Source: Actinomycetota bacterium (GTDB lineage: Bacteria; Actinomycetota; Humimicrobiia; Humimicrobiales; Humimicrobiaceae). From it: a stretch of 32,973 bases of DNA. The notes under the pieces are model-generated. The model had not been told where the DNA came from. It saw only the letters and a list, made by a program, of their open reading frames with translations, and did no database searches. This document shows positions 1 through 7,161 of the stretch, piece by piece. The stretch spans positions 1 through 32,973 of the forward strand of contig JAQVDY010000018.1 in NCBI GenBank assembly GCA_028698215.1, in the 5' to 3' direction. The position numbers and the translations under genes were made by a program. Numbering within the stretch: position 1 is the first letter of the stretch; every line of letters starts with the position of its first letter.

Positions 1-93
1 GCAGAAGATTAAAATAATTTTTCTATTTCTGTGGATTTAACCTAGCTTAAATAGCCAATAAGAGTGAATAATATTGAATAAAAGCAGGCTAGC

Positions 94-121
94 TTGACTT
101 TAATTTTTTATTTGCTATGGT
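94..121 (+). promoter_or_regulatory. Possible promoter of the 262-931 gene pair
   Basis: TTGACT at 94-99 and TATGGT at 116-121 are separated by 16 bp. A TG one base before the second box gives an extended -10 arrangement. Transcription would begin near 128 and leave a leader of about 130 nt in which I see no convincing hairpin. The first 261 bases hold no gene I can support. The -10 hexamer matches the consensus at only four of six positions. Confidence 0.35.
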
Positions 122-261
122 AGGCCCTAGAAGCACTGATACCAAAGAACGTTACCTATAAACAAGAACTAAAAATAATTCAGTTTTTAGGCAATTAAGG
201 TTTTCAGTGCAATTCATTTTTCTTTCTTTAAGGTATTAATCATTACCAGTGAGGTGAAATT

Positions 262-717
262 ATGGGTTTGGCCAACGATAATTTTAAAAGGGTAATAGAG
301 GATGCCAGGGGTGATATAAATAAAAAGAAGGAAGTGGAAGAAATAATAGAACAAAAGATAAGCCATAGCTCGGAAAACCCAAATAAGGATAGATACCAGG
401 CTTCCTTAAATTATTTGGACCTGACCGGAGAAGTAAATGCAAATTTAAAAGATTTTAACCGCCTTGTTACTGGCCAAAAAGGTTTTCTGCCCGGACAGTT
501 AAAAATATGCAATTTGGTCCGGGATTGGTTTAAAACAGCTAAAGACTATTATAAGTGTAGATCTGATTTCTACTTCTATTTAACCCAAGAGCAGCAAAAA
601 AGGGCGAAGCTTTTAAAGAAAAAATTATTGGATATTGAAAAAAAATTAGAACAACAAATGTATTACCAGGAACAAGATGGTGATTTAAAAAATGAAATGC
701 GCAGAAAAACAGGATAG
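262..717 (+). CDS. Hypothetical helical protein upstream of an HNH-like gene
   Basis: I do not recognise this 151-residue protein. It is rich in Lys, Glu and Gln and reads as mostly helical. The C-terminal third (about residues 105-145) has heptad-like Leu/Lys/Glu spacing that suggests a coiled coil. It has no signal peptide, membrane segment or cysteine cluster. The ATG has a good ribosome site (GAGGTG, 7 nt upstream). The 3' end overlaps the next gene by 26 bp, so the two are probably translationally coupled. A basic helical protein beside a small HNH protein recalls phage small-terminase/HNH neighbourhoods, but no terminase motif is visible and nothing else phage-like lies nearby. The function is unknown. 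Confidence 0.6.
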   Translation: MGLANDNFKRVIEDARGDINKKKEVEEIIEQKISHSSENPNKDRYQASLNYLDLTGEVNANLKDFNRLVTGQKGFLPGQLKICNLVRDWFKTAKDYYKCRSDFYFYLTQEQQKRAKLLKKKLLDIEKKLEQQMYYQEQDGDLKNEMRRKTG

Positions 718-931
718 GCAAAAAATTAGGCATAAAGAATTTATTGAGGATATCTTTGCCCGGCCATTTCTAAATAAAAACCCTTACTGTGAGAGATGTA
801 TAGAAAAGGGACGCAGCAGCCGGGCAGACAAGGTAGTCCACATAAAATATCCAGGAGGCAATTTTAAGCTTTTTTGGGACCAGAACAACTGGCAGGGTTT
901 GTGCCGGCACCATTGGTCTAAAAATAATTAA
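692..931 (+). CDS. Small HNH-endonuclease-like protein, possibly degenerate
   Basis: The 79-residue product has the layout of a minimal phage-type HNH domain: C33-x2-C36 (YCERC), a beta-turn region, H50, a Gly-Gly turn, then N65/N66 and a C71-x2-H74 end (LCRHHW). Phage HNH proteins normally have an Asp before the first catalytic His and a C-x2-C second zinc knuckle. Here the Asp is Val (VVHI) and the last ligand is His. Metal binding could survive, but catalysis may be impaired or the site rearranged. The start overlaps the preceding gene by 26 bp. Whether this is an active nuclease, a DNA-binding derivative or a prophage relic cannot be told from sequence. Confidence 0.6.
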   Translation: MKCAEKQDRQKIRHKEFIEDIFARPFLNKNPYCERCIEKGRSSRADKVVHIKYPGGNFKLFWDQNNWQGLCRHHWSKNN

Positions 932-1297
932 GGTTTAAATTGGGGGGATATTGAAGTTTGACCAGTATTTCTTTATAGCCGCATTTTTTAAAGGGAAATA
1001 GTAAGTTTTTAGTTAACTTCCAATATTAGTTACTGCCATGACCCCTTTCCCCTATGGGCCTGGAGGTTTTCTACCTGGTAGGCTGATCACCTATTTATAG
1101 CCTCAAACCGTAAATCCAGGTTTTGGGAATATCAATGGGTATAGCAGCCATTAATTTACCCCCTGTCCCATTAGGTAAAATTAGTAATATTTATTCCTAA
1201 AAATTAATGACATGATTTTGCAAAATAAGAGTAATTTTTTAATAAAATAATTATTACAATTGGTCGGTAAACAAGATAAAGACAGGTTAAACCTGGG
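932..1297. other. Gene-free convergent interval
   Basis: This 366-bp stretch lies between the 3' end of the HNH-like gene (+) and the 3' end of the omega-amidase gene (-). No ORF in it has coding character. It contains the nested complementary segments listed separately at 1034-1146 and an AT-rich tail at 1190-1260. A 7-bp inverted repeat (AAACCTG 1289-1295, CAGGTTT 1309-1315) straddles the omega-amidase stop codon. It could be a weak terminator for that gene but has no T-tract. Confidence 0.6.
1034..1146. ncRNA. Candidate rod-like structured RNA, class unknown
   Basis: Successive segments pair in strictly nested order: TGC 1034-1036 with GCA 1144-1146; ACCC 1041-1044 with GGGT 1137-1140; CCC 1050-1052 with GGG 1125-1127; CCTGG 1059-1063 with CCAGG 1116-1120; GGTTT 1065-1069 with AAACC 1105-1109; AGGCT 1080-1084 with AGCCT 1099-1103. 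Together they give a single long interrupted hairpin of about 113 nt, the general outline of 6S-type or other rod-shaped RNAs. The segment is more GC-rich than its flanks. I find no SRP, tmRNA or RNase P signature. Either strand could be the RNA. I did no folding calculation. Confidence 0.3.
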
Positions 1298-2101
1298 CTA
1301 ATAAAGATCAGGTTTAAGGTGTTTTAAAAGGGGCAGTTCTTCTCTTACCTTGTCCAGGTATTCAAGGTCAATGGAGGCATAAAGTACCTGTTGCCCTGTA
1401 CCGGCCTCCGCCAATATTTTTCCCCAGGGGCCAGCTACCAGGGAATGGCCGTAAGCAATATAGGGGCCTTGGGGGTTTCTGGCTGGAGATACAGCAGCCA
1501 GGTAGACCTGGTGGTCCAAAGCCCGGGACCTGGTAACCAGATGCCAGTGGGCCGGTCCGGTAGTCATGTTAAAAGCAGCGGGTACCACAATCAGTTTAGC
1601 TTGCTGCCGGGCCATGGATCTGATAAGTTCCGGAAAACGCATATCGTAGCAGACACAAACCCCTATTTTTGTCCATTCTGTTTCAAAGACGGTGACCTGG
1701 TTGCCGGCGGAGAGCACTGCTGATTCTTGAAAACTTATGCCCTGAGCTATATCTACATCAAACAAATGAATTTTTCGGTGCCTGGCTATCAAGCTGCCCT
1801 GGGGGCCAAATACAAAACAGCTGTTATAGATAGAGTCGCCCTCTCTTTCCGGTATGGACCCGCCAATGATAAATTTGTTTAACTGCCGGGCTAAAGAGCT
1901 AAGCATATTGGTAGAAATACCGGGGTATTCTTCTGCATATTGGCCAAAATATTGGATAGAATAAGGGCAGTTAAACATTTCCGGTAAAATAATTAAGTCT
2001 GCATGGCCGGCCGCCTGGGTGATCATCCGGGCTGCATTTTCCAGGTTTTGGTCCTTGCTTTCAGTTACTTTTAGCTGGCAGGCAGCTATATCTATATTCA
2101 A
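1298..2101 (-). CDS. Omega-amidase, nitrilase-superfamily amidohydrolase
   Basis: A 267-residue C-N hydrolase with the full Glu-Lys-Cys triad: E41 (ILPEMF), K110 (RHRKIHLFD) and C151 (VCYDMRFPE). The LFDVDIAQGISFQES stretch, the FNMTTGPAHW segment and the PARNPQ region closely follow animal and bacterial omega-amidases (Nit2 type). Those enzymes hydrolyse 2-oxoglutaramate or 2-oxosuccinamate to 2-oxoglutarate or oxaloacetate plus ammonia. The start is TTG, backed by AGGAGG 6 nt upstream; no in-frame ATG fits. The length is typical. It is divergent from glgC across a 91-bp gap. A link to the nearby 2-oxoglutarate-type ferredoxin oxidoreductase is attractive but inferred only. Another nitrilase-branch substrate is possible. 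Confidence 0.88.
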   Translation of the reverse strand: MNIDIAACQLKVTESKDQNLENAARMITQAAGHADLIILPEMFNCPYSIQYFGQYAEEYPGISTNMLSSLARQLNKFIIGGSIPEREGDSIYNSCFVFGPQGSLIARHRKIHLFDVDIAQGISFQESAVLSAGNQVTVFETEWTKIGVCVCYDMRFPELIRSMARQQAKLIVVPAAFNMTTGPAHWHLVTRSRALDHQVYLAAVSPARNPQGPYIAYGHSLVAGPWGKILAEAGTGQQVLYASIDLEYLDKVREELPLLKHLKPDLY

Positions 2102-2135
2102 TTTATACCTCCTAAATTCTAATTATAACCTATTT

Positions 2136-2182
2136 GTAACAGGGTTACATAGCTGTTATTATTTATCCAAAACAACTATAAT
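2136..2182 (+). promoter_or_regulatory. glgC promoter, near-leaderless, with an upstream dyad
   Basis: A perfect TATAAT lies at 2177-2182, only 10 bp before the glgC ATG (2193). Initiation would therefore fall about 0-4 nt before the start codon. No good -35 is visible at the right distance (TGTTAT at 2154-2159 is weak). Just upstream is a short dyad, GTAAC AGG GTTAC (2136-2148), possibly an operator. The same TGTTACA/TGTAACA word appears in the promoter region at 31144-31193. Confidence 0.6.
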
Positions 2183-2192
2183 AGTTTATAGG

Positions 2193-3479
2193 ATGAAAAG
2201 AGATGTAATAGCTTATGTACTAGGGGGCGGAGCTGGGAAAAGGCTTTATCCTTTAACCAGGGATAGAACCAAACCGGCAGTGCCTTTTGGCGGAAGTTAC
2301 AGGGTAATTGATTTTGTACTAAGCAATTTTTTAAATTCTAAAGTAGAGAAGATATATATAGTAACCCAGTATGAGCCCAGGTCCCTGGAAGAACACATAA
2401 TGAGGGCCTGGACTCCTCTATTTGGTATGGGAAAACACCGGTGTGTAAGGCTTCTCCCTCCCCGAAAAGGTGATGATACCGGCTGGTATGCCGGAACTGC
2501 GGATGCCGTTTTCCAGAATAGAAGGTTTATAGAGGAAGATGCAGCGGATATAGTGAATGTGTTCTGCGGTGACCATATCTACCTTATGGATATCTCCCAG
2601 ATGAATGATTTTCATATGTTTAAAAAAGCGGATTTAACCATTTCGGCCATACCGGTAAAAACAGAACTGGCTGCCGGCCGCTATGGCGTGCTGGTAGTAG
2701 ATGAGCAGTGGAAGCTGCTAAGGTTTGAGGAAAAACCGGAAAAACCCACCAATATACCGGGTATGCCGGGCTATTGCCTGGCTTCCATGGGTAATTATGC
2801 TTTTGACCCCCAGGTGCTTCTAGACGGGCTTATCCACCTGTCCCGGATAAAATTTAAGGATGATCCTTTAACCAAGCATGGAAGCAGGTTCTCCTCCTTG
2901 GATTTTGGTTTTGATGTCATACCCCAGATGCTAAAAAGCAGGCGAAAAATTTATGTGTACAATTTTAACTTAAACAAAATACCGGGCTCCAGGCCAAACC
3001 GGCAGGGATATTGGAGGGATATCGGGGATTTGGACCAGTTTTACACTGCCAATATGGAACTGATAGGAGAGGATCCTCCTTTTGAGCTTAACAATAATGA
3101 ATGGGAAATATTTACCAAGGCTGATTCCCAGCAGGCTCCCAAGATTGTAGGCCAGTCCTGTTTTAATAATAGTATTATTTCCAACGGGTCATTCCTTTAC
3201 AACTGCAAGGTAGAAAATTCTATCTTGGCTTACAATAGCAGGATAGAGCCTAAAACCACCATTCAGGACTCTATTTTGCTGGGTTTAAATCAGATAGGCC
3301 GGAAGGTAGTAATCAATAAGGCCATAATAGATAAGGGAGTAAACATCCCCGATGGGGAAGAAATCGGGGTAGACAGACTCAAGGATAAAAGCAGGGGTTT
3401 TTTCATATCTCCCCAGGGTATAACGGTAGTGCCCAGGAAATATGAATTTTATCCCGGCGAAGAGAAACTGGCTATCTAG
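2193..3479 (+). CDS. glgC: Glucose-1-phosphate adenylyltransferase
   Basis: ADP-glucose pyrophosphorylase makes ADP-glucose and pyrophosphate from ATP and glucose-1-phosphate, the committed step of bacterial glycogen synthesis. From this ATG the product is 428 residues, usual for GlgC. The N-terminal nucleotidyltransferase domain opens with the LGGGAGKRLYPLT loop and TKPAVPFGG (about residues 10-34), then YRVIDFVLSNFLNS. The C-terminal part (about 300-428) has the hexad-type repeats of the left-handed beta-helix. The reading frame is open back to 2019, but that part runs antisense to the omega-amidase gene and shows no homology. The family begins at MKRD. There is no Shine-Dalgarno sequence and the TATAAT sits 10 bp upstream, so the mRNA is probably leaderless. 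The stop shares CTAG with the convergent gene. Confidence 0.95.
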   Translation: MKRDVIAYVLGGGAGKRLYPLTRDRTKPAVPFGGSYRVIDFVLSNFLNSKVEKIYIVTQYEPRSLEEHIMRAWTPLFGMGKHRCVRLLPPRKGDDTGWYAGTADAVFQNRRFIEEDAADIVNVFCGDHIYLMDISQMNDFHMFKKADLTISAIPVKTELAAGRYGVLVVDEQWKLLRFEEKPEKPTNIPGMPGYCLASMGNYAFDPQVLLDGLIHLSRIKFKDDPLTKHGSRFSSLDFGFDVIPQMLKSRRKIYVYNFNLNKIPGSRPNRQGYWRDIGDLDQFYTANMELIGEDPPFELNNNEWEIFTKADSQQAPKIVGQSCFNNSIISNGSFLYNCKVENSILAYNSRIEPKTTIQDSILLGLNQIGRKVVINKAIIDKGVNIPDGEEIGVDRLKDKSRGFFISPQGITVVPRKYEFYPGEEKLAI

Positions 3480-3766
3480 GTTCGGGGAGCAGAGGATAGG
3501 GCATCCATTATTTTATCTATTTTTTGGCTTATACTATCCAGCATTTTCTCTTTTTGGGCTAAGTTCTTTTCTTCTTTCAGCAGGTTAAGCTCTGCCCTGA
3601 TTTGTTCTAAATTAAATTCAAGCTGCTCAAAATTATAGGCCTTAGAGACCATATTTTTTTTAAGCTGCTCAAGTTCGTAAGCCCTGGCCTTGTTTTTTTC
3701 CTGGTAATAAATTACCAGGGCTATCAGGCAGGACCCCAGTATTAATACTAAAATCCAAACTAACAT
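3476..3766 (-). CDS. Small membrane-anchored coiled-coil protein
   Basis: A 96-residue protein of unknown function. Residues 3-21 form one hydrophobic helix (VWILVLILGSCLIALVIYY), followed by a charged Glu/Lys/Gln-rich segment (22-90) with Leu/Ile spacing of a long amphipathic or coiled-coil helix. This is the outline of small single-span proteins with a cytoplasmic coiled coil. The start has GGAGGT almost touching the ATG, an unusually short spacing. The gene is convergent with glgC, and both stop codons lie in the palindrome CTAG (3476-3479). No family can be named. Confidence 0.6.
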   Translation of the reverse strand: MLVWILVLILGSCLIALVIYYQEKNKARAYELEQLKKNMVSKAYNFEQLEFNLEQIRAELNLLKEEKNLAQKEKMLDSISQKIDKIMDALSSAPRT

Positions 3767-3864
3767 ACCTCCATTTTAACCCAGGGCGGGGGATAAAACT
3801 ATAAAAAAATTTTAGGAAATTATTGCCATGCCCAATATTGTGTGATATTATTAAAACGATTTAT

Positions 3865-3892
3865 ATAAAACGGTTAACATAAAACGGTTAAC
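3865..3892 (+). repeat. Two tandem 14-bp repeats in a promoter region
   Basis: The unit ATAAAACGGTTAAC occurs twice head to tail (3865-3878 and 3879-3892), with a degenerate partial copy just upstream (TTAAAACGATT, about 3851). Each unit holds the palindrome GTTAAC. The repeats end 16 bp before the zinc-ribbon gene. A possible promoter (TTGTGT 3838-3843, TATATA 3862-3867, 18-bp spacer) runs into them. They could be a tandem operator overlapping the transcription start. The arrangement is plain in the sequence; the role is inferred. Confidence 0.55.
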
Positions 3893-3908
3893 ATAGATGG
3901 GAGGATAA

Positions 3909-4133
3909 ATGTTTGAGGATCTGATGTTTCAAAAATGTCCTAATTGCGGAAAGTGGCTCTACCGGAAAAGAAAATTTCATGACGGAATTTCAGGGGCTTT
4001 TGCCACTGATATAAAGGTTATCGAGGATCCCGATGGAGACCCGGTTTATGTATGTGATAACTGCAATGCCAAACTGGTGCATGTAGTAGCTAAGGGCAAA
4101 CCGCTAGTATACCGGTTATCCCATGTAAAATAA
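3909..4133 (+). CDS. Small zinc-ribbon protein, function unknown
   Basis: A 74-residue protein with two CxxC knuckles, CPNC at about residues 10-13 and CDNC at about 49-52. They are separated by a beta-rich segment with GDPVYVCDNC, the layout of a rubredoxin-like zinc ribbon. Such domains bind one zinc ion and mediate nucleic-acid or protein contacts. No catalytic residues are evident. The ATG is preceded by GGGAGG at a normal distance. It lies behind the tandem GTTAAC repeats and 30 bp before a 38-codon ORF, so the two are probably co-transcribed. I cannot name the family. Confidence 0.75.
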   Translation: MFEDLMFQKCPNCGKWLYRKRKFHDGISGAFATDIKVIEDPDGDPVYVCDNCNAKLVHVVAKGKPLVYRLSHVK

Positions 4134-4163
4134 TTTTATCATTATCTCTTGAAGGTGATGAGT

Positions 4164-4280
4164 ATGAACGGACAACTGATGGAGAAATTAGATGAAATTT
4201 TGTTAGTGCTGAAGTCAATTAATGAAAACTTGAATGATATCAAGGTAAATTCATTGGAAGAAGAAGATTATTACACTTAA
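4164..4280 (+). CDS. 38-residue acidic helical peptide
   Basis: This short ORF has an ATG with GAAGGTG 6 nt upstream and ends in TAA. An in-frame ATG at 4158 would overlap the ribosome site. The product starts MNGQLMEKLDEILLVLKSIN and continues with an Asn/Glu-rich tail ending DYYT. Leu/Ile spacing predicts an amphipathic helix, the outline of small oligomerising or partner-binding peptides. It follows the zinc-ribbon gene by 30 bp and precedes two hairpins. No homologue is recognised. Support is the ribosome site and the coding-like composition. Confidence 0.5.
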   Translation: MNGQLMEKLDEILLVLKSINENLNDIKVNSLEEEDYYT

Positions 4281-4296
4281 AAAGTTAGGCTCGTAA

Positions 4297-4358
4297 AGCT
4301 GGAAAGAAACCAGCTACCTCATAAGCAAGCAAGGGCAATACGTTAAGTATTGCCCTTG
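4297..4358. terminator. Two hairpins between convergent transcripts
   Basis: A perfect 12-bp inverted repeat (CAAGGGCAATAC 4330-4341, GTATTGCCCTTG 4347-4358, loop GTTAA) sits between the 38-codon ORF (+) and korB (-). It is well placed to end transcription both ways, though the flanking T-tracts are poor. A second stem lies just upstream: AGCTGG 4297-4302 with CCAGCT 4310-4315 and a purine-rich 7-nt loop. The pair could also be the 3' part of a small RNA. Confidence 0.6.
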
Positions 4359-4372
4359 TCTATTGAAAAGAT

Positions 4373-5254
4373 TTAGAAATATTCATTCAGCAGTTTATTT
4401 ATATCCACATCGGTTATTACATGGTCTACCAGGGGTTTTCTCTCAATTTGCTTCAGGCCGTCTTCATAGGTGGGCTTATCCACTTTGTAAAAGATACCGA
4501 TAGGTATCTTGTCCTGGCTTTCTTCCTGGGATTTAGCAAAGGCCTGCAGCAAATTGGTATTATCATAATCCGATTCATCTTCAAGCTTATAGATCCGTTC
4601 CCGGTACCAGGGATAAGTATTCTTTTTGTTGAAGGTGACACAGGGCTGCAGCACATCTATAAAGGCAAAGCCCTTATGCTTGATGGCTTCCATTATCAGG
4701 GTGCTCAGGTGGTCTACCTGGCCCGAAAATCCCCTGGCTACAAAGGAAGCTCCCGAAGTTAAGGCTAAGGCTATGGGGTTTACCGGCTCTTCCAGCACTC
4801 CCTTGGGGGTGGATTTGGTTTTAAACCCCTGGTCGGAGGTAGGGGCGGCCTGTCCGGTGGTTAGCCCATAGATGCGGTTGTCATGCATGATATAGGTTAT
4901 ATTTATATTTCTACGGCAGGTATGCATGAAATGGTTGCCCCCTATGCCGGCTCCGTCGCCATCTCCGCCCAAAACTAGAACCTGCAGCTTATGGTTGGCC
5001 AGCTTGGCTCCGGTAGCTACGGGCAGGGCACGGCCATGCAGGGCATGGAAAGCATAGGTTTTAGTAAAATTGGTTCCGTTTCCGGAGCATCCTATGCCGT
5101 AAACTGCCAGTACCTGATGGGGCTTTAGCCCCAGTTGGGCCAAAGCCTTCTTAACCGAGTTCCATATACCATAGTTTCCGCATCCCAGGCACCAGGTAGG
5201 CCTGGTATGGGTATTAAAGTCCTCAGGTTTTATGCCTGTATCTTTTTTAGTCAT
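4373..5254 (-). CDS. korB: 2-oxoacid:ferredoxin oxidoreductase beta subunit
   Basis: The 293-residue thiamine-diphosphate subunit of a 2-oxoglutarate-type ferredoxin oxidoreductase, which oxidatively decarboxylates the 2-oxoacid to acyl-CoA and reduces ferredoxin. The four [4Fe-4S] ligands expected for this class are present: C22 and C25 (WCLGCG), C56 (GIGCSGN) and C205 (LQPC). The ThDP/metal motif is GGDGDGAGIGG (about 97-107), completed by HDNRIYGLT (about 124-132). The start has GGGAGAAG upstream. It follows korA after 11 bp in the same operon. No separate ferredoxin-like delta subunit is encoded nearby. A related substrate, such as pyruvate, cannot be excluded, but the fused korA partner and this short beta fit the KorAB type. 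Confidence 0.9.
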   Translation of the reverse strand: MTKKDTGIKPEDFNTHTRPTWCLGCGNYGIWNSVKKALAQLGLKPHQVLAVYGIGCSGNGTNFTKTYAFHALHGRALPVATGAKLANHKLQVLVLGGDGDGAGIGGNHFMHTCRRNINITYIMHDNRIYGLTTGQAAPTSDQGFKTKSTPKGVLEEPVNPIALALTSGASFVARGFSGQVDHLSTLIMEAIKHKGFAFIDVLQPCVTFNKKNTYPWYRERIYKLEDESDYDNTNLLQAFAKSQEESQDKIPIGIFYKVDKPTYEDGLKQIERKPLVDHVITDVDINKLLNEYF

Positions 5255-5265
5255 AATCTTCTCCC

Positions 5266-6999
5266 TTAAAGCTGTTCAATACCTGAAATAATTTCTTCCG
5301 GCAAAAACTGCCTGCCATTGTATTTCAGTATGCGGTTATTTATTTTAAATCCGGTATTCATCATCAGCAATTTGCCCAGCTGGGCGGTTTTATTGTTTTC
5401 AATAAGCACGTTTCTGTTACTATCCTTAATTAACTTGTTTACTGGCTCCACCATAAAAGGATAAAGGTAGGTGAAATGAACCAGGTTTACCTTTTTCTGG
5501 TCCCGGTTTAAGGTTTTCATGGCTTCCAGGATGGGCCCTTTGCACGATCCCCAGCTCCAGCAAGTAATTTCTGCCTCCGGGGGCCCGTACAGTTTGGGGG
5601 GATCAAGGTCTTTTATAAGGGTGTTTACCTTATTAAACCGCTTGTCCATCATTTCCTTGCGGTTATTGGCGTCTTCGCAGGAAAATCCATACTGGTCGTG
5701 TTCATCGGTATTGGCCACATGAACCCCTCCCTTTAGTCCTGCCGCTACCCGGGGGGAAATGCCGCTGGAATTTATCTTGTACCTCTTGTAATCTGCATTT
5801 TGGTCTAAGGGCTGAGTAATAAATTGGCCCCGGTCTACCTTTATTTTAGAGGCATCAAACTTTTCACAGGAAAAATGACTCTCGGAAAGATGCTTGTCCA
5901 GCAAAATAATTACCGGTATCTGGTATTTATCAGCCAGGTTGAATGCCTTTCCAGTCATATAAAAGCATTCTTCCGGATCCCCGGGAGCCATAACTATCCT
6001 CAAGTATTCTCCATGGGCGGCATGTACCGCAAACATCATATCTCCCTGTTCGGTCCAGGTAGGAAGACCGGTGGCTGGTGCCGGCCTCTGGGAAAGGACC
6101 ATAACCAGGGGGGTTTCGGTCATGGCTGCGGCTGATAAGCCTTCATTCATTAAAGAAAAGCCTCCCCCGGAGGTGGCCAGCATGGTCCTGGCCCCGGCAA
6201 AAGATGCTCCCAGGGCCATATTTACCACGGCCAGCTCGCTTTCAGCATGTTTGGTAACAATATTGTATTCATCCTCAATGGCAGCGAAGGAATGCAGTAT
6301 GGAAGAGGAGGGAGTCATAGGATAAGCCACATAGAATTTACAGCCTGACCGTACTGCCCCTAAAAACACGGCATCATTTCCGGTAACCATCATCTTGTTT
6401 TTTTGCTTAACCACTTCCAAATTATAGGGAAGGGAATTATTGAGCTTTTCCTTGATGTATTTGTAGCCCAGGTCAGCCACCCTGGTATTAAGCTCTACCA
6501 CTTTCTCCCCCTTGGATGCAAACTGCTGCTTTATTACCGAATGCACCAGGTCAAAACTTAAACCTACCAGGGCTACTGCTGCCCCCAGGGCTACATTATT
6601 CCTCATAACCGGAGGGGCCTTGATTTCCTTTATAATCTTGGTAAAGGGAACTGCCATGTAATTTAAGTCTTTTCTTTTCCTGCTTAGCTCCTGGGAATCA
6701 AAATCCTGCTCGTCATATATGATATGGCTGCCGTAGGAAATTTCATCCCGGTGGATGTCTATGGTTTTGCTGTCTAAAGCTATAAGTACATCAATGCTTT
6801 TGGAAATAGAATATATGGGGCTGGTTCCCACCCTTACCGTATAAGTATTGTGGCCTCCCTTTATCAGGGAAGGGTATTCATTGGTATCAATGACATAATA
6901 GCCTTTTTTGGCGAAAATTTTAGAAAGCATAAACCCGGTAGACATTATCCCATAGCCGGCTTCTCCACCTATTTTTATGGAAACATTTTCTGTCTTCAT
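5266..6999 (-). CDS. korA: 2-oxoacid:ferredoxin oxidoreductase alpha subunit with fused gamma domain
   Basis: A 577-residue subunit with two parts. Residues 1 to about 190 are the gamma (CoA-side) domain, opening IKIGGEAGYGIMSTG and containing the EYPSLIKGGHNTY segment. From about 205 to the end is the alpha pyrimidine-binding domain, with the typical HAESELAVVNMALGASFAGA and TSGGGFSLMNEG motifs and the PTWTEQGD turn. The gamma-alpha fusion with a separate beta gene is the two-subunit KorAB architecture, which receives or donates electrons through free ferredoxin. The start ATG has TAGGAG at normal spacing. It is the first gene of the korA-korB operon and is divergent from threonine aldolase across an AT-rich gap. 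Confidence 0.92.
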   Translation of the reverse strand: MKTENVSIKIGGEAGYGIMSTGFMLSKIFAKKGYYVIDTNEYPSLIKGGHNTYTVRVGTSPIYSISKSIDVLIALDSKTIDIHRDEISYGSHIIYDEQDFDSQELSRKRKDLNYMAVPFTKIIKEIKAPPVMRNNVALGAAVALVGLSFDLVHSVIKQQFASKGEKVVELNTRVADLGYKYIKEKLNNSLPYNLEVVKQKNKMMVTGNDAVFLGAVRSGCKFYVAYPMTPSSSILHSFAAIEDEYNIVTKHAESELAVVNMALGASFAGARTMLATSGGGFSLMNEGLSAAAMTETPLVMVLSQRPAPATGLPTWTEQGDMMFAVHAAHGEYLRIVMAPGDPEECFYMTGKAFNLADKYQIPVIILLDKHLSESHFSCEKFDASKIKVDRGQFITQPLDQNADYKRYKINSSGISPRVAAGLKGGVHVANTDEHDQYGFSCEDANNRKEMMDKRFNKVNTLIKDLDPPKLYGPPEAEITCWSWGSCKGPILEAMKTLNRDQKKVNLVHFTYLYPFMVEPVNKLIKDSNRNVLIENNKTAQLGKLLMMNTGFKINNRILKYNGRQFLPEEIISGIEQL

Positions 7000-7124
7000 T
7001 ATTTCTCCTAAAAGGGTTAAATATATAGTAATAATATTAACATATAAGGAGATTAAATTAAATTAGTAAGTAGTAATAAATACTAATAAAATTTTTTTTA
7101 ATTTATCTATTTTGGTTTGTCTAG

Positions 7125-7130
7125 TATTAT
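7125..7130 (+). promoter_or_regulatory. Possible -10 box of the threonine aldolase operon
   Basis: TATTAT at 7125-7130 would start transcription near 7137, leaving about 25 nt before the ATG at 7162 with AAGGGG in between. The -35 region is a weak AT-rich match. The gap 7000-7124 must also hold the korA promoter on the other strand. It is very AT-rich, so exact hexamers there cannot be chosen with confidence. Confidence 0.35.
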
Positions 7131-7161
7131 GGATAACAATAAACAATTAAGGGGACAGGCT

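Noticed and set aside
1051-1115. Purine-riboswitch-like words (TTTTCTACC followed by CCGTAAAT)
   Set aside because: The words resemble conserved core segments, but the helix that should precede the first one does not form, the spacing is too long, and there is no downstream gene on that strand.
2019-2192. N-terminal extension of glgC
   Set aside because: It is antisense to the omega-amidase gene, has no family similarity, and the promoter -10 lies inside it. The family start is at 2193.
4281-4320. c-di-GMP riboswitch-like stretch (GTAAAGCTGG...CCAGCTACC)
   Set aside because: Only scattered similarity. The second riboswitch helix and tetraloop-receptor are absent, and no gene follows on that strand.
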